Positions 1 through 10,493 of a stretch of 64,000 nucleotides of DNA are shown in pieces; position 1 is the stretch's first letter, and every line of letters starts with the position of its first letter. The position numbers and the translations under genes were made by a program. The notes beneath the pieces were generated by a model that searched no databases, was not told where the DNA came from, and was given only the letters and a program-made list of their open reading frames with translations. The stretch spans positions 1,674,001-1,738,000 of the forward strand of contig JAZGTN010000047.1 in assembly GCA_037783415.1 (NCBI GenBank), given 5' to 3'. The DNA comes from Leptasterias polaris (lineage: Eukaryota; Echinodermata; Asteroidea; Forcipulatida; Asteriidae).

Positions 1-98
1 AAAGGACCAGTGGTATAAATGCAAAAATAAAATAGTTAATGGCCTGACGTTTCGCCCATATCACCAGAGTCTTTCTCACAGGCTAGTTTATTGCAATA
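1..98. mobile_element. Penelope-like element terminal fragment
   Basis: The stretch shares the terminal signature of the window's other Penelope-like copies: a GGTATAAATGCAAAA-like block followed by TGGCCTGACGTTTCG and an AGAGTCTTTCTC block. The same order is seen at 23,217-23,280 and 38,179-38,230. It is cut by the window edge and carries no coding sequence. Confidence 0.55.
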
Positions 99-194
99 GG
101 GAAGTTTTCCACCATGACCATCTTTTATACCATAAAGTTATGTGCAAATCTGTGAACAATGCTCAATCTTACCAATGTTGTACACACCCTTTAA
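99..194. mobile_element. 3' remnant of TTAA-type MITE (family A)
   Basis: It matches the right half of the element at 8,508-8,863 (GAAGTTTTCCACCATGACC, then ACCAATGTTGTACACACCCTTTAA). Only the right terminus is kept, and the left part is missing against the adjoining Penelope fragment. Confidence 0.6.
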
Positions 195-612
195 TAAAAC
201 AAAATAATGAAACAGAGTTTCAGTTGGGCGCCTCTTTTTAAAATATACAACAAATTCTGTTTGACTCAACTGCCTTTATTTCACTGCACGTTGTGTTTTG
301 CATATAGCTCTCCTCAATCACACATTTCAGAATTTCGAGGCGAGAATACTTGACAGTCTCTCCTGGCTGTAGTATAATCGGACCGTCGGGGGGCTCATGA
401 ATGTTCAGCATGCAGCCAAGGACCGAGTTATTAAAGAATAACAAATGACACTGGCGAGATCTCATGAGATTTAGACGCCTCAGTCTTATATATTTCGCCC
501 TCAAAATATTCATCCTCCTCGACTTTTAATCATGAAGGAGATATGTTGCCCGTAGACAAAGTACACCATTGGTGTGCGGGTGTACTTCCGGGTCAAAATT
601 CACCCAGATACA
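195..612. other. Non-coding, nothing recognised
   Basis: Only short open frames occur here (a 91-residue one on the minus strand at 238-513). None has a recognisable domain or a codon pattern that supports coding. Confidence 0.4.
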
Positions 613-809
613 GGGCCCAATTTCATAAAGCTGTTCAGCAGAAAATACTGCTTGACAAATTTCTCTGCTAAGCATTAATTGAGTGGGGCACCAGTCACAA
701 CAATGCAAACTTTATGTAATTTTGGCTGGTAACCTATTTCTGCTATAAGCAATACTTCTTCTGTGCTGAGCAACTTTTTGTGCTTACAGGCTTTATGAAA
801 TTTGGCCCA
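613..809. mobile_element. Fold-back element, GGGCCCAATTTCAT family
   Basis: The left end GGGCCCAATTTCATAAAGC is the near reverse complement of the right end (GCTTTATGAAATTTGGCCC, allowing mismatches). The interior has short CTTAGCA/TGCTAAG-like inverted blocks. Two relatives lie at 13,865-14,107 and 15,233-15,412. This is a non-autonomous inverted-repeat element with no protein. Confidence 0.7.
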
Positions 810-1066
810 GGTCCCATTTTTTTTTACCAGATTCCTAGTCAGCCTGACCCAGAAAAGGGTCAGGGCCCCTCATAACCCGGAATCCGGGCCATTTCTGACC
901 TGGGTGCTTTTAGACAACATGGAGTGTCAGTGGGGGTTAAAACACCACAAAATTGTTCCCGATAGACGCCATCTTTACGGGCAACTCGACTCACCCTGAC
1001 ATGTAAAGGGTGTGTAGATAGATAGTCTCGCAGACCTTACCAGTATGCCTTAATAAATAAACGCCA
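810..1066. repeat. Degenerate dispersed repeat
   Basis: It contains an AGCCTGACCC...GGGTCAGGGCCCC pattern that recurs around 6,715-6,750, and a GACGCCATCTTTACGGGCAA block at 966-985 that recurs as the terminal repeat of the element at 9,963-10,141. No coding content is seen. Confidence 0.4.
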
Positions 1067-1428
1067 TTAAAGGGTGTGTACAGCATTGGTAAGATTGAAA
1101 AAATAAATGTTCACAGATTTGCACATAACTTACATGGTATAAAGATGGTCATGGTGGAAAACTTCCCTTGAAATAATTTTGCTTGAAATGCTATACTTTT
1201 TAGGAAACGAGTAAAACGATTAGTCTTTATCACTGGTGATAAACAGTGAAAAACATAAAAACAGTAAACAGTGAAAAACATATAATGGGGTTTCTCACTG
1301 TTTTTCTCATAACTCCGAAGACCGATTTAGCTTTAACTTTCACAGGTTTGTTATTTCATGCATAATGTTGGGTCACATCAAGTGTGGATACTGGTCTTTG
1401 ACAATTACTAATGTTGTACATGCTTTAA
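1067..1428. mobile_element. TTAA-type MITE, family A
   Basis: The element begins TTAAAGGGTGTGTACA and ends with a decayed TGTACA-TGC-TTTAA, so the ends are inverted repeats and the apparent target is TTAA. The interior carries the family blocks ACATGGTATAAAGATGGTCA and TTTCACAGGTTTGTTATTTCA. TTAA targets are typical of piggyBac-type elements, but that assignment is inference, and there is no transposase. Confidence 0.75.
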
Positions 1429-1536
1429 GCTGATTTGTCTATACTGCAGGTGTTTCGGCAATCGGAAAAACCCAGTTTGAAAGACTGAAAGTGTGTATAA
1501 GATCCCTTACGATACAAGATATATTTTTCACTGTTA

Positions 1537-2727
1537 ATAGGCTGTGCAAGTCTCGCGCGTATCCGAACGAGAAAACACGTCAAACGAAGAACATTTTTAT
1601 TTCTGAAATCAAATCTTTGTTTTAAATTATATCTCATGACAAAATCTGAACAAAAAAAATAAATCATTACAATTTCATGAAATTAGTTTTAGCTTTTTAA
1701 AAAAATACGCCAAAGTGTGTTAATTATTATTAAAAACAAATTAAAACTCTGGGACAAGGATGCTTTTTTGATGTTAACTTTTTAGAAACCCCTTACGCAG
1801 ATTCGTGAAGGTCAAACGGGTTTTAAATTGACCCGTATCGCAGTTTAAAGAGGAATGCCGACGCCTCAACACCATAGACTGCAATGAAAAGGGTTCGCTT
1901 TGCAATTACAGCATCTGGCGATTATAATCGCGCATCCAAAACAAGCTTTTACATAAGTTTTATGATCGGAGGTGAGCACAAAATTCTTAATTTTTTGCAA
2001 TAACCGGAAGCTGAGGTCAAGTTTAATTCTCGGGTTTTCTTCGTTATATTAGGGAGGTTTCGCACGCGAACGGATACGCATACGCATACGTTTAGCTATC
2101 TGTAACCGTTAGCAGTCTTTCTGTTGTTTTGCAATCCCAGCGTTTTGGTGGCACTGTTCGCTGTTCCAGCACAGCACTTGGTGGCGCTGTTCAACATGGC
2201 ATCCTCCATAGACGAGCTTATGTTCATAGCTTTAGAGGAAAATGACGAAGAAACAGTGCATTTTTTCGTATTTCAAAGTCTTTAGAAATCAACAAAATGA
2301 CACGTACATGTTCAGTGATTCATTTATTTTGATACTATTCATACATATTTGGAAACAAATACAGGAGAATTACTAGAAGTTCGAGTTTTCCTACGTGTTT
2401 TTTACTTACGTGTAGCAAGCGGGATATCAGTGTCGTCTGCACGTATAGCGGATAGCGAGTAGCGTATGACGTCATAATGATGACGTATCCGTCGCACTAA
2501 CCGTATCCGTTCGTATGCGAAACCTCCCTATTGTTGAATTGGTTTTACTTTCATATTTTGTTATCACTTAGTATTGCGTTCCCAACAACATGTATAATTT
2601 TCTAGGTCACAAACTACGTTAAACTAAAATAATTGACGAAACAAAATCTCGCCCACGTAAAACTCCATATGGTTGGGACCACTATGGTCCCGGAAGTTCG
2701 AATGCGCGCGAGACTTGCACAGTCTAT
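1537..2727. mobile_element. TIR element, family B (host of a nested insertion)
   Basis: The terminal inverted repeat is ATAGRCTGTGCAAGTCTCG, read inward at both ends. The same element occurs in the opposite orientation at 18,118-18,906, which confirms the boundaries. Compared with that copy, this one carries an extra block from 2,051. There is no transposase, so it is non-autonomous. Confidence 0.75.
2051..2529. mobile_element. Nested TIR element inside family B
   Basis: The ends AGGGAGGTTTCGCACGCGAA and TTCGTATGCGAAACCTCCCT are inverted repeats that continue through CGGATACG. The paralogue at 18,118-18,906 lacks this block at the matching point (near 18,287). The extra DNA relative to that copy runs on to about 2,556, so either the right edge is uncertain or the other copy lost some bases. 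CRE-like TGACGTCA lies near the right arm. Confidence 0.65.
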
Positions 2728-2820
2728 ACACAAAAGTGAAAACTAAAATGAATAGAATATTCACTCGTTGTTCGAACGGTGTGATGGTACAAAACGAAAA
2801 CTATAATCTATAAAAGACAA

Positions 2821-3416
2821 TTAATAAATACCTCGGAGAGTTTGTGCATTCTGATTGGTCGAGGACTGGTCACGTGGGGGTGTATTAACATGTGATATAA
2901 AGACCGGCTCTGTAAAAGAGCAAATAAATGGCCCCTAAACAAGCACAATGTTATGTAAAAGTTCGTTCTGCACCGTGCTTGCTGTGCGGAAACTATCAAA
3001 TCTGTTTCTTTGCGCGTATTGTTTTTGGTTATTTTACGAGGACAGGATGGTGCCGCGTGTACGCGCATACCACGCGTATGCATAAACGCGCAGACAATGT
3101 ATCATTTTGGTAGCTGGTACGTGCATGAAGCCAAGGTAATGCAAAGCATAAAGCCGTACACCAACCAAAGTGTTTCTATTTATAGTGATGTTACTTTAAA
3201 AGTCTGGTTCTTCAAAATATGCACATAATAGTCATTTCTCTCCATTTCTGATATAGTTAATTAAGTGCAGGGGACTAGGAGCCACGCAAAAGTTGAACGG
3301 CCAAAAGAATGGCCCCTGAACATGAGTGGATTATTTCCAAAATTTACGGCGAAAGAAAAATCACAAATTCTGATGGTTCCCTACTACCCTTTTTCTTCGT
3401 TAAAGGTATTTATTAA
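2821..3416. mobile_element. Promoter-bearing TIR element, copy 1
   Basis: It starts TTAATAAATACCT and ends AGGTATTTATTAA, an exact 13-bp inverted repeat. A second copy is at 3,587-4,154. Near the left end, in order, are an ATTGG (reverse CCAAT) at 2,854, CACGTG at 2,871 and TATAAAG at 2,896, all kept in copy 2. No supported protein is encoded; the open frames of 61-91 residues overlap on both strands. Confidence 0.65.
2854..2902 (+). promoter_or_regulatory. CCAAT / E-box / TATA cluster, copy 1
   Basis: ATTGG (2,854-2,858), CACGTG (2,871-2,876) and TATAAAG (2,896-2,902) occur in an order and spacing compatible with a Pol II core promoter. The trio is retained in the second copy of the element. 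Promoter activity is inference. Confidence 0.35.
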
Positions 3417-3586
3417 TGGCAATAACAGTGTGGGTAGCCGGTCTTCACTGCGTGGTAATGACCTTGGTTGGTGGCCGGCCGCTGTTAATGGACCTCGCCT
3501 TCGGCTCGGTCCATTAACAGCGGCCAGCCACCACCCCGGTCATTACCACGCAGTGAAGACCGGCTACCCACACTGTTATTCCCTAA
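3417..3586. repeat. Long hairpin (fold-back), copy 1
   Basis: Two arms of about 75 bp flank a centre near 3,500. One reads AACAGTGTGGGTAGCCGGTC inward; the other is its reverse complement ending GACCGGCTACCCACACTGTT. A shorter relative is at 4,155-4,295. Confidence 0.85.
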
Positions 3587-4154
3587 TTAATAAATACCTC
3601 GGAGAATTTGTGCACTCTGATTGGTCGAAGACTGGTCACGTGGGGATGTATTAACATGTGATATAAAGACCGGCTCTGTAAACTAGCAAATAAATGGCCC
3701 CTAAACAAGCACAATGTTGTGTAAAAGTTATATTTGCACCGTGCTTTTTGTGCGGAAACTATCAAAACTGTTTTCTTTGTATTGTTTTTGGTTATTTTGA
3801 CGAGGACAGATGGTGCCGCGTGTACGCGCATACCACGCGTATGCGTAAACGCGCAGACAATGTATCATTTTAAGGTAGCTGGTATGCGCATGAAACAAAG
3901 GTAATGCAAACCATAAAGCCGTACACCAACTAAAGTGTTACTTTAAAAGCGCATAGTCTGGTTCTTCAAAATATGCACATAATATTATTATAGTTAATAT
4001 TATTATGTGCAAGGGACTAGGAGCCACGCAAAAGTTGAACAGCCTTAAGAATGGCCCTTGAACATGAGTGGAACATTTCCAAAATTAACGGCGAAAGAAA
4101 AATCACAAATTCTGATGATTATTACCCTTTTTCTTCGTTAAAGGTATTTATTAA
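3587..4154. mobile_element. Promoter-bearing TIR element, copy 2
   Basis: It carries the same 13-bp terminal inverted repeat as the element at 2,821-3,416 and is alignable along most of its length with scattered substitutions and small indels. The E-box (3,637-3,642) and TATAAAG (3,662-3,668) are preserved. Confidence 0.65.
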
Positions 4155-4295
4155 TGGCAATAACAGTGTGCCGGGGGAGCCGGTCTTCACTGCGTGGTAA
4201 TGACCGGGTTGGTGGCTGGCCGCTGTTAATGCCAGCCACCAACCCGGTCATTACCACGCAGTGAAGACCGGCTCCCCACACTGTTATTCCCTAAT
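4155..4295. repeat. Long hairpin (fold-back), copy 2
   Basis: The arms run through GCCGGTCTTCACTGCGTGG and its reverse complement, and the stem is nearly perfect around a short loop near 4,230. It is related to the hairpin at 3,417-3,586, and the same ACTGTTATTCCCTAAT follows both. Confidence 0.8.
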
Positions 4296-4334
4296 ATTAT
4301 TGATGTCCATCTTCATGCATAATATAATCGGCAT

Positions 4335-4575
4335 GAAGAGTTAATTAAAAGTCAAATCAACTGCAATAACTTTATTGTTGAAGGAGATATTTGTTGATCA
4401 TCTTCTTGCTTTGGTCGGTTGACTTGGCATGTGGAAGGAAATGGGGTAAAGACAGTCTGTTCCACTCCCTTGCTGCAGTGACTGTGAAGGTTCTGTCACC
4501 AGCCTTGTTGTGGGTGCGCGGGAAAATCAGACGAAAAGAGTTAGACTTGGAGCTAGATTGCAGGATTTGCATTTA
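4335..4575 (-). pseudogene. 3' end of a LINE reverse-transcriptase ORF
   Basis: On the minus strand, 4,372-4,572 encodes a tail with RTHNKAGDRTFTVTAAREWN. This resembles the conserved C-terminal block of CR1/L2-type reverse transcriptases (RT...GDR.F...A...WN.L). It is followed by a short charged tail ending in a stop and an A/T-rich 3' end. No polymerase motifs remain, so this is a 5'-truncated copy. The same block type, in diverged form, ends the LINE at 39,482-43,691. Confidence 0.65.
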
Positions 4576-6089
4576 ATCTGGTGACTGGTTGTGGAATAAT
4601 TTGTATACAAATATCAACATCATGTTTTAGTTATGCCGCAACCGTCTGGCAAAAAAGCATGGTCCCACTCTTTGGAATTGTAGGCTAACTTTTATTGCAA
4701 AGATGTGGATATTCACGTGGAACGTGAACGCAATTGCTAAAAAGGTTATTCTCTGACGTCAATATTTAACGGCCGGGATTTGAATGCTGATGATAAGCTG
4801 CACGTGCCAACCGTTTCAACTCTAAAGCTATAGGGTCAATACGTAATGCAACACCATACTTGATAAGGACTTGATATTTGCGTGGATGCGACTATAATTG
4901 ACTCGCCTGAAGACGACTATGTCTGTTTCATAATGGAGGAGGCCGGGTTCAAGTCATTAAAATCAATGCATGAAGCGAAAGTAAAAGATCACAAAAACCT
5001 CAATAACGTGAGATTTTGAATACTGAAAACGGGTTTTATGTTTTTTTTTTTAAATATAAAAAAATAACATTCAAACTTTGTCACTTTTTATGAAAGGTGT
5101 GCGTGCCTGGAAGATTAGGGCCTATTATCCACAGAGGGTGTCCTGCAAGTAATTAAGAGTTATTATGAACTTTTCTATTTGAGCAGTTAAGATGCCGACC
5201 GAGTTGACCTTTCACCCGAGGCTGCTGTATGAGTACTTTTACCAAATGCACAGTCACTCCACACTCGACTTGAATTCCACGGCACGCAATCAGTTTGGGA
5301 AAACATTCTTGAAAATCGTAATTCTAAAAAGCTATTCAATTTTACCAAATAATCCAGATTTTTTTTCTTCAAATTGGTCATTCTCTTAAACAACATCTTT
5401 CTGGGAAGCTAAAGACTGATAATCCAACATCAACTAAATCCTTTCAGTTGAGTTTCACATTCCACCGACTTTGCACTTTACCCACAAGTACTAAACCTCG
5501 ATGCTATTTATCAGAATACCCTTCGAACTATCCGTTACACCATGGTTACACGTGTAATTGACAGGACGATGCCTCTCTGACTGACCCCGGGTCACGATGC
5601 AAGGTCACGACCCCGGGTCACACACCTGACACGTTTTCACCTGCCGCGAGCCAATTTGTATCTCACCACGCAAAATGTCATGGGGCAAAACAACGTTGCT
5701 TTTCTTATAATCAAGTCATGCAACCATAGCGATAAACACATAAGGAACCTGGCTGGTGTCCAAAACATTGGCAGTGAAAATAAAATAGTACGAAGGATAT
5801 CCTGGTACTCTGCGCCATATTGAGGTCAACACAAGGTTGTGTTTTTTATTGTTCTTTTTAACGCAGTAGTTTTAATATAAATATATCAAACATTTTGAAC
5901 TTATCAAAAAAATTGTGTTAATAGTAGGGACACTGGTGTGTACACGTGCTATCCTGTAATGTATACACGTACTGACGTACTAACCCATTGTTTGGTAAAT
6001 CCAGGCGATCTCAACATTCTTACATGTAGTTTGGGGAAAGTGTAAAACACACTATTCAAGAAAATATATTTTGTGTGTGTGATTTTCCT
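4576..6089. other. Non-coding, nothing recognised
   Basis: No supported gene. Near 5,580-5,625 a GACCCCGGGTCAC block occurs twice, about 30 bp apart. Short overlapping open frames around 5,187-5,396 exist on both strands without any domain. Confidence 0.4.
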
Positions 6090-6290
6090 TTGGGGCAACA
6101 GTTTGGCTCAGTGGTTTCTTTCCCCGCCTTTCACCTCTGTGGACCCCGGTTCGAATCCCACACTCAGTCGACCAGAGCCTTACATTGTATAGATTGAGTT
6201 TTCAGTCCCTGCCAGATTGCATGGGGTTTTCCCCCTTTGTCGGGTTTTCCTCCCATAGCTCAAACTGAACATTAAATTGTATTCTTGTTT
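6090..6290 (+). mobile_element. tRNA-derived SINE
   Basis: An A-box-like TTTGGCTCAGTGG and a B box GGTTCGAATCC are spaced as in a tRNA head. A non-tRNA body with a GGGTTTTCCTCCCAT block follows. The head does not fold into a clean cloverleaf by eye, as expected for a SINE and not for a functional tRNA. Confidence 0.6.
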
Positions 6291-6539
6291 ACTAATCACC
6301 ATCTTGTTATTGACGTCACCGTTGGGCGTGTCTTGAAATAAGTAGGAGGCCCAAGCAGTGCAATTCGTCGTCAAGATAGTGAAGGAAGTATTCACATTTC
6401 GAAGAGCAAGGATATTTACCCTTTTTCACACGAGAGCAATTTAGCAGGGGCCCCTTGCTTTATTTTTACCATAAAAATGTAATATGCTTTCAGTGATTTT
6501 ACACGCAGTTCAGTTCGTGGCACTTTGTACTCTAGGGTT

Positions 6540-6830
6540 AGATTTGACTCTGCTTCCGGGTCCTTGGGGGGGGGGGGGCTGAACCATTCCTGTGTCAGTG
6601 TGACCCTGAATCTATAAATATTGACCCCCAAAAGGGTCAAACTGACGCAGAATCTAAGTTAAAACCCCATTCGTTAACCAATTTCTGTGTAAGCCTGTAT
6701 GACCAATTTCTCAGTAAGCCTGACCCATGCAGGACTCGGGTCAGGCCCCAAATGGACCATGAATTTGGGTCAATTCTCAACCGGGAGTTTCAAGAGCGTG
6801 TGCACGGCGCCAGTAGACCAGTAATTACCC
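6540..6830. repeat. Degenerate dispersed repeat with GACCC/GGGTC blocks
   Basis: Repeated inverted GACCC and GGGTC blocks occur, including TAAGCCTGACCC...GGGTCAGGCCCC. This is similar to 830-870 and probably the remnant of an inverted-repeat element. A run of ten Gs lies at about 6,569. Confidence 0.35.
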
Positions 6831-7767
6831 ATCGGCAATCGACCCCCCATGCCTCATCGCAGCCAGTAAAGATTCACGTCTCCATTGAGATATTTTTTTG
6901 TACGCGACTGCAACAGTTAATCCCTGAAATTGTAAGCTTGTGTTTGCACCGTTAGGAAATTGCTCTGCATGCACCCAGTCGTGAAATACAACATTTTGTG
7001 AGCTAATTTGTAGAGTCCGTAGAGCTGTTTTAATAGTATTTGGGCCAATGACAAGGAAGAGAAGGAACTGATGGCTCAGTGTTTGACTTTCTTCCTCAGC
7101 CAGAGTATACTTCCGGTTTGTAAGTTACTTAACCATAAAGTCAATAATTTCTACCTTCTTCCTCCAGTACTTCCTTTTTCTATTTTGTAATACAAATAGT
7201 GATAGATCATTCCCAAGTAATACCCCGTGAATAACATTACATAACTAAACACAGCGTCTGACAGTTCATAATCAATCAAATCATATACACACATAAATAA
7301 ATTTGATAATATACCGAAGGTGAACTGTAGTATCTTTAGATAGTAAAATAGGTCGCATACCATGCATTCTCATACGCTGTGAGTCTAATGTGCCTGCCTG
7401 ATGGCACGGAAGATCACTGGTATCGTCATGGTGGGTTAAAGGTAACATGCATCACTGCATCTTGGAGGAGTAAACTTTATTCCTTTCTATTTTCAAAAAA
7501 ATACAAAATACAAACAATATCTGAAAATATATTGCTCATAGCATTTCCATTAGGTAAGCAAAAATAATATAAAGGAACTGGTTGTAGAAATGGAATGTTT
7601 GTGGCGTTTGAGCTCATTGTAGTTGATATGGAACTTATGCATTGACGTCACCAAGCCGCCATCTTAGAGGAAAACTGATGATGAAACAATGGAAACACGC
7701 TGATTTGTACGCGCGGCGCACAGCACTGGCCAATGAACATCTTCCTTTTGACCTCTAGGTGAGGGCG
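6831..7767. other. Non-coding, nothing recognised
   Basis: The only notable frame is a 70-residue minus-strand one (7,151-7,363) rich in hydrophobic residues. It has no homologue that I recognise, and A/T-rich DNA produces such frames by chance. Confidence 0.35.
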
Positions 7768-7833
7768 CCCTACTCAAATGACGTCATATACATAAGGTCT
7801 ATACCTTATGCACATTCAGTCATTTGAGTAGGA
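7768..7833. repeat. Imperfect hairpin
   Basis: CCCTACTCAAATGACG on the left pairs with GTCATTTGAGTAGGA on the right around an inner CATAAGGT/ACCTTATG stem. Confidence 0.6.
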
Positions 7834-7954
7834 GGATAGAGCTCATTGGCCCATCCTGCGCGCTGCGCGCACATAGAAATAATAATGTGCGTTTTTACAT
7901 TGTTGTGCGTTTTATATTATTGTGTCATTGTTTACCTTTGGCGGCGAGATATTT

Positions 7955-8028
7955 TTTATGGGGGTGTGCAAATCTATGAACATTTGTACCTTTTACTCTT
8001 ACCAATGTTATGCACACCCATTAAAGAG
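7955..8028. mobile_element. Short remnant of MITE family A
   Basis: It contains GTGTGCAAATCTATGAACAT and TCTTACCAATGTTATGCACA, the right-end blocks of family A, ending ...CACACCCATTAAA. Confidence 0.5.
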
Positions 8029-8347
8029 GAAGGGAAGTGATCAATTCGATTGTTTTTTATACTCATTTTCCAGTAGATAGAGTCCTCATGTGATTGTGAG
8101 TGGGGAAAAATTACAAGTTTCTATTCCTCACATTAAAATGGTGTAAATTGACATTGCATTCGATATCCTTCCGGTGCAAACATTTTCAACATCAAAAACA
8201 TCTGATGACATCATTATGAGAAAAAATGGGTCACTACATTTTTGTATTAAGGGGATGTTTCGGTTCATAAGTTACTTTTTTCTGAGCGAAATTTTATACA
8301 TGACGTCATTGTAATTCAGCCTTTAAACCCCTTGGAAATATGCCGGT

Positions 8348-8397
8348 ACCGGCTTTACGTACCGGCTTTACGTACCGGCTTTACGTACCGGCTTTTA
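8348..8397. repeat. 13-bp tandem repeat, about four units
   Basis: ACCGGCTTTACGT is repeated head to tail three to four times, with the last unit diverging at its end. Confidence 0.85.
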
Positions 8398-8507
8398 CAA
8401 GAGCAAACAGGTTTTATTTACAAACGTGTTTTATTAGAGGTTTGTTATTCCTAAAAACATAAAGTGAATCAACTGTTGCATTACAAATACATGCATGGAT
8501 TATACCT

Positions 8508-8863
8508 TTAAAGGGTGTGTACATTGAACATTGGTAATTGCAAAAGACCAGCATCCACACTTGATGTGACCCAACATACACACGAAATAACAAACCTGTG
8601 AAAGTTTAAGCTCAATCAGTCTTCGGAGTCATGAGAAAACAGTGAAAACCCCCATTATTATGTTTTCACTGTTTTCAAACACCGGATTTTATCACCAGTG
8701 ATAAAGACTAATTGTTTTACTCATTTCCTAAAAAGGGTTGCTTTTCAAGCAAAACTATTTCAAGGGAAGTTTTCCACCATGACCATCTTAATGCCATGTA
8801 AAGTTATGTGCAAATCTGTGAACATTAATTTTCAATCTTACCAATGCTGTACACACCCTTTAA
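8508..8863. mobile_element. TTAA-type MITE, family A, nearly complete
   Basis: Both ends are intact: TTAAAGGGTGTGTACA on the left and TGTACACACCCTTTAA on the right, exact inverted repeats flush with TTAA. The interior is the reverse orientation of the copies at 1,067 and 16,150. Confidence 0.8.
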
Positions 8864-9515
8864 TGGCGTTCATTTTTTATCAAGGCATACTGGTAACGTC
8901 TGCGAGACTTTAGTCTATATCAATAGCTCCACTAAGTCTCGAGTATCTCTATATGGTGTGAAACTGTATCTTCAATTTCGGAATCGAAACCTTTATTAAA
9001 ATACCAGCATGGGACATGAACTTTATACAGGCCTGCCATGGATGGTTTCTGGTGTCTTTTTCTCTCTCATTGACTTCTCCAAACCTTCTCCGGAGTTTAT
9101 CCAGAAAGGATTTTACTTTCAAATGACTTTAATTTTGCAAGAATATGAATAAGGAAATGTGCTGTCTACATTTGCCCTCAATAGGTCACTTTAATCTGAA
9201 CTTTAGATCACTTTGAAATGATTTACACACTACGCAGTATACGTTATTAAGAAGTATACTGCAATTGTATATCCATGCACAACCTGTGAAGATGAATGGT
9301 TTAACTGTGTTAATTGACATTGACTCCCAAAATAAAGCAACAAAAATAATGTTGATAAATGACGTCATCAGGTGAATTGGTTCAATACTTGTCTTTATAA
9401 TTAAACCCTTCCAGAATGTACGCACGGACACTAACTTGAATAAAGCTTGATGACTAAATGAACATTAGATAATTGATCCATCCATGACTCCAAGTAAAAT
9501 TCTTATTGACCTTTC
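8864..9515. other. Non-coding, nothing recognised
   Basis: No domain-bearing frame. An 81-residue minus-strand frame at 9,186-9,431 has no recognisable feature. Confidence 0.35.
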
Positions 9516-9840
9516 CCTTTAAAGGCAGGGTATACTTTTGGTAATTGTCAAATACCATCCTAACTGTGGTGTATCCCAACATATGCATAAAGTAACAAAC
9601 CTGCAAAATTTTTGGCTCAATTGATCATCGAAGTTGCAAGAAAATAATGAAAGAAAAAACACCCTTGTTGCATACAATATTGTGCGCTTTCAGTTGCCTG
9701 AGAAAGGCTTCAGGCCTGAAGCCTTTCAAAAAATGGGGTGAAAAATTACCTCTTTATCAAAAACTACATTACTTCAAAGGGGGTCGTTTGTAACAATGTA
9801 GGCCTATAATATAACACCTCTCAAGTGCCCTTTACCAAGT
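9516..9840. mobile_element. Probable MITE related to family A
   Basis: It opens CCTTTAAAGGCAGGGTATAC and continues with a GGTAATTGTCAA block, then ACAAACCTGCAAAATTTTTGG, which parallel family A sequences. The right end is not defined. A 26-bp perfect palindrome sits inside at 9,702-9,727. Confidence 0.45.
9702..9727. repeat. 26-bp perfect palindrome
   Basis: The half-site GAAAGGCTTCAGG is followed directly by its reverse complement with no spacer. Confidence 0.9.
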
Positions 9841-9962
9841 AAGTTTGTATGATCACTAAACTTGTGGAGTAATCCCAAAGGCCCTTCCTTTCATTACCAT
9901 AGTAATCATGTCAACCGAAATTAAGTGTTGTCAGTGAGAACAATAGATAGTTCCCAGTAGAC

Positions 9963-10141
9963 GCCATCTTTACGGGCAAATCGCATTTTGGCTTGCAGGC
10001 GCGTCAAGCGCTCAAATTATTAACGCAGCCGCGTCATTCACTAACCAATCATGCAATGAGTTTTGTGAAATGTCCGCGTGCTGCACGCCGTTCTCACGCA
10101 TAACGCATGACTGTGTGTTCCAAATTGCCCGTAAAGATGGC
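9963..10141. mobile_element. Small TIR element (GCCATCTTTACGGGCAA family)
   Basis: GCCATCTTTACGGGCAA at 9,963 is mirrored by TTGCCCGTAAAGATGGC ending at 10,141. A single terminal block of the same family is at 966-985. The interior is CpG-rich compared with its surroundings. Confidence 0.6.
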
Positions 10142-10312
10142 CGATTTACGTCATACTGCAACCTATCTATAGACCAATAGCACAACGCGGAACGCACTTT
10201 CGAACATGATGCGCGCCCTTCCATTTTGGGAGTCAACTCTTTAATGAGTATGATTCTTGTGTTTGTTCGAACGTGCGTTCCGCAAGGGGTCTATTAGAGA
10301 TTTTAGTAACGT

Positions 10313-10493
10313 ATAAATTATTCATAAAACTGAGTGTTTCCAAACCTCTCTACAAATGAAAACACGAACAAATAATAAGCGTTTTTAGTAACTTATGAAG
10401 AAAGAAGTTAAATGCCTCTTATTCATTGTCTTGTAAATTATTCACGAATGTTGGTGTCTTCAAACCTCTCTATATAAGAGAAAAACATACAAC
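10313..10493. repeat. Diverged tandem duplication, about 120-bp period
   Basis: TAAATTATTCA followed by TCCAAACCTCTCTA at 10,313-10,362 recurs as TAAATTATTCA...TTCAAACCTCTCTA at 10,434-10,481. Confidence 0.5.

Noticed and set aside
7151..7363. 70-residue hydrophobic minus-strand ORF as a small membrane protein
   Set aside because: A/T-rich DNA readily gives such frames; no start context, homologue or conservation evidence.
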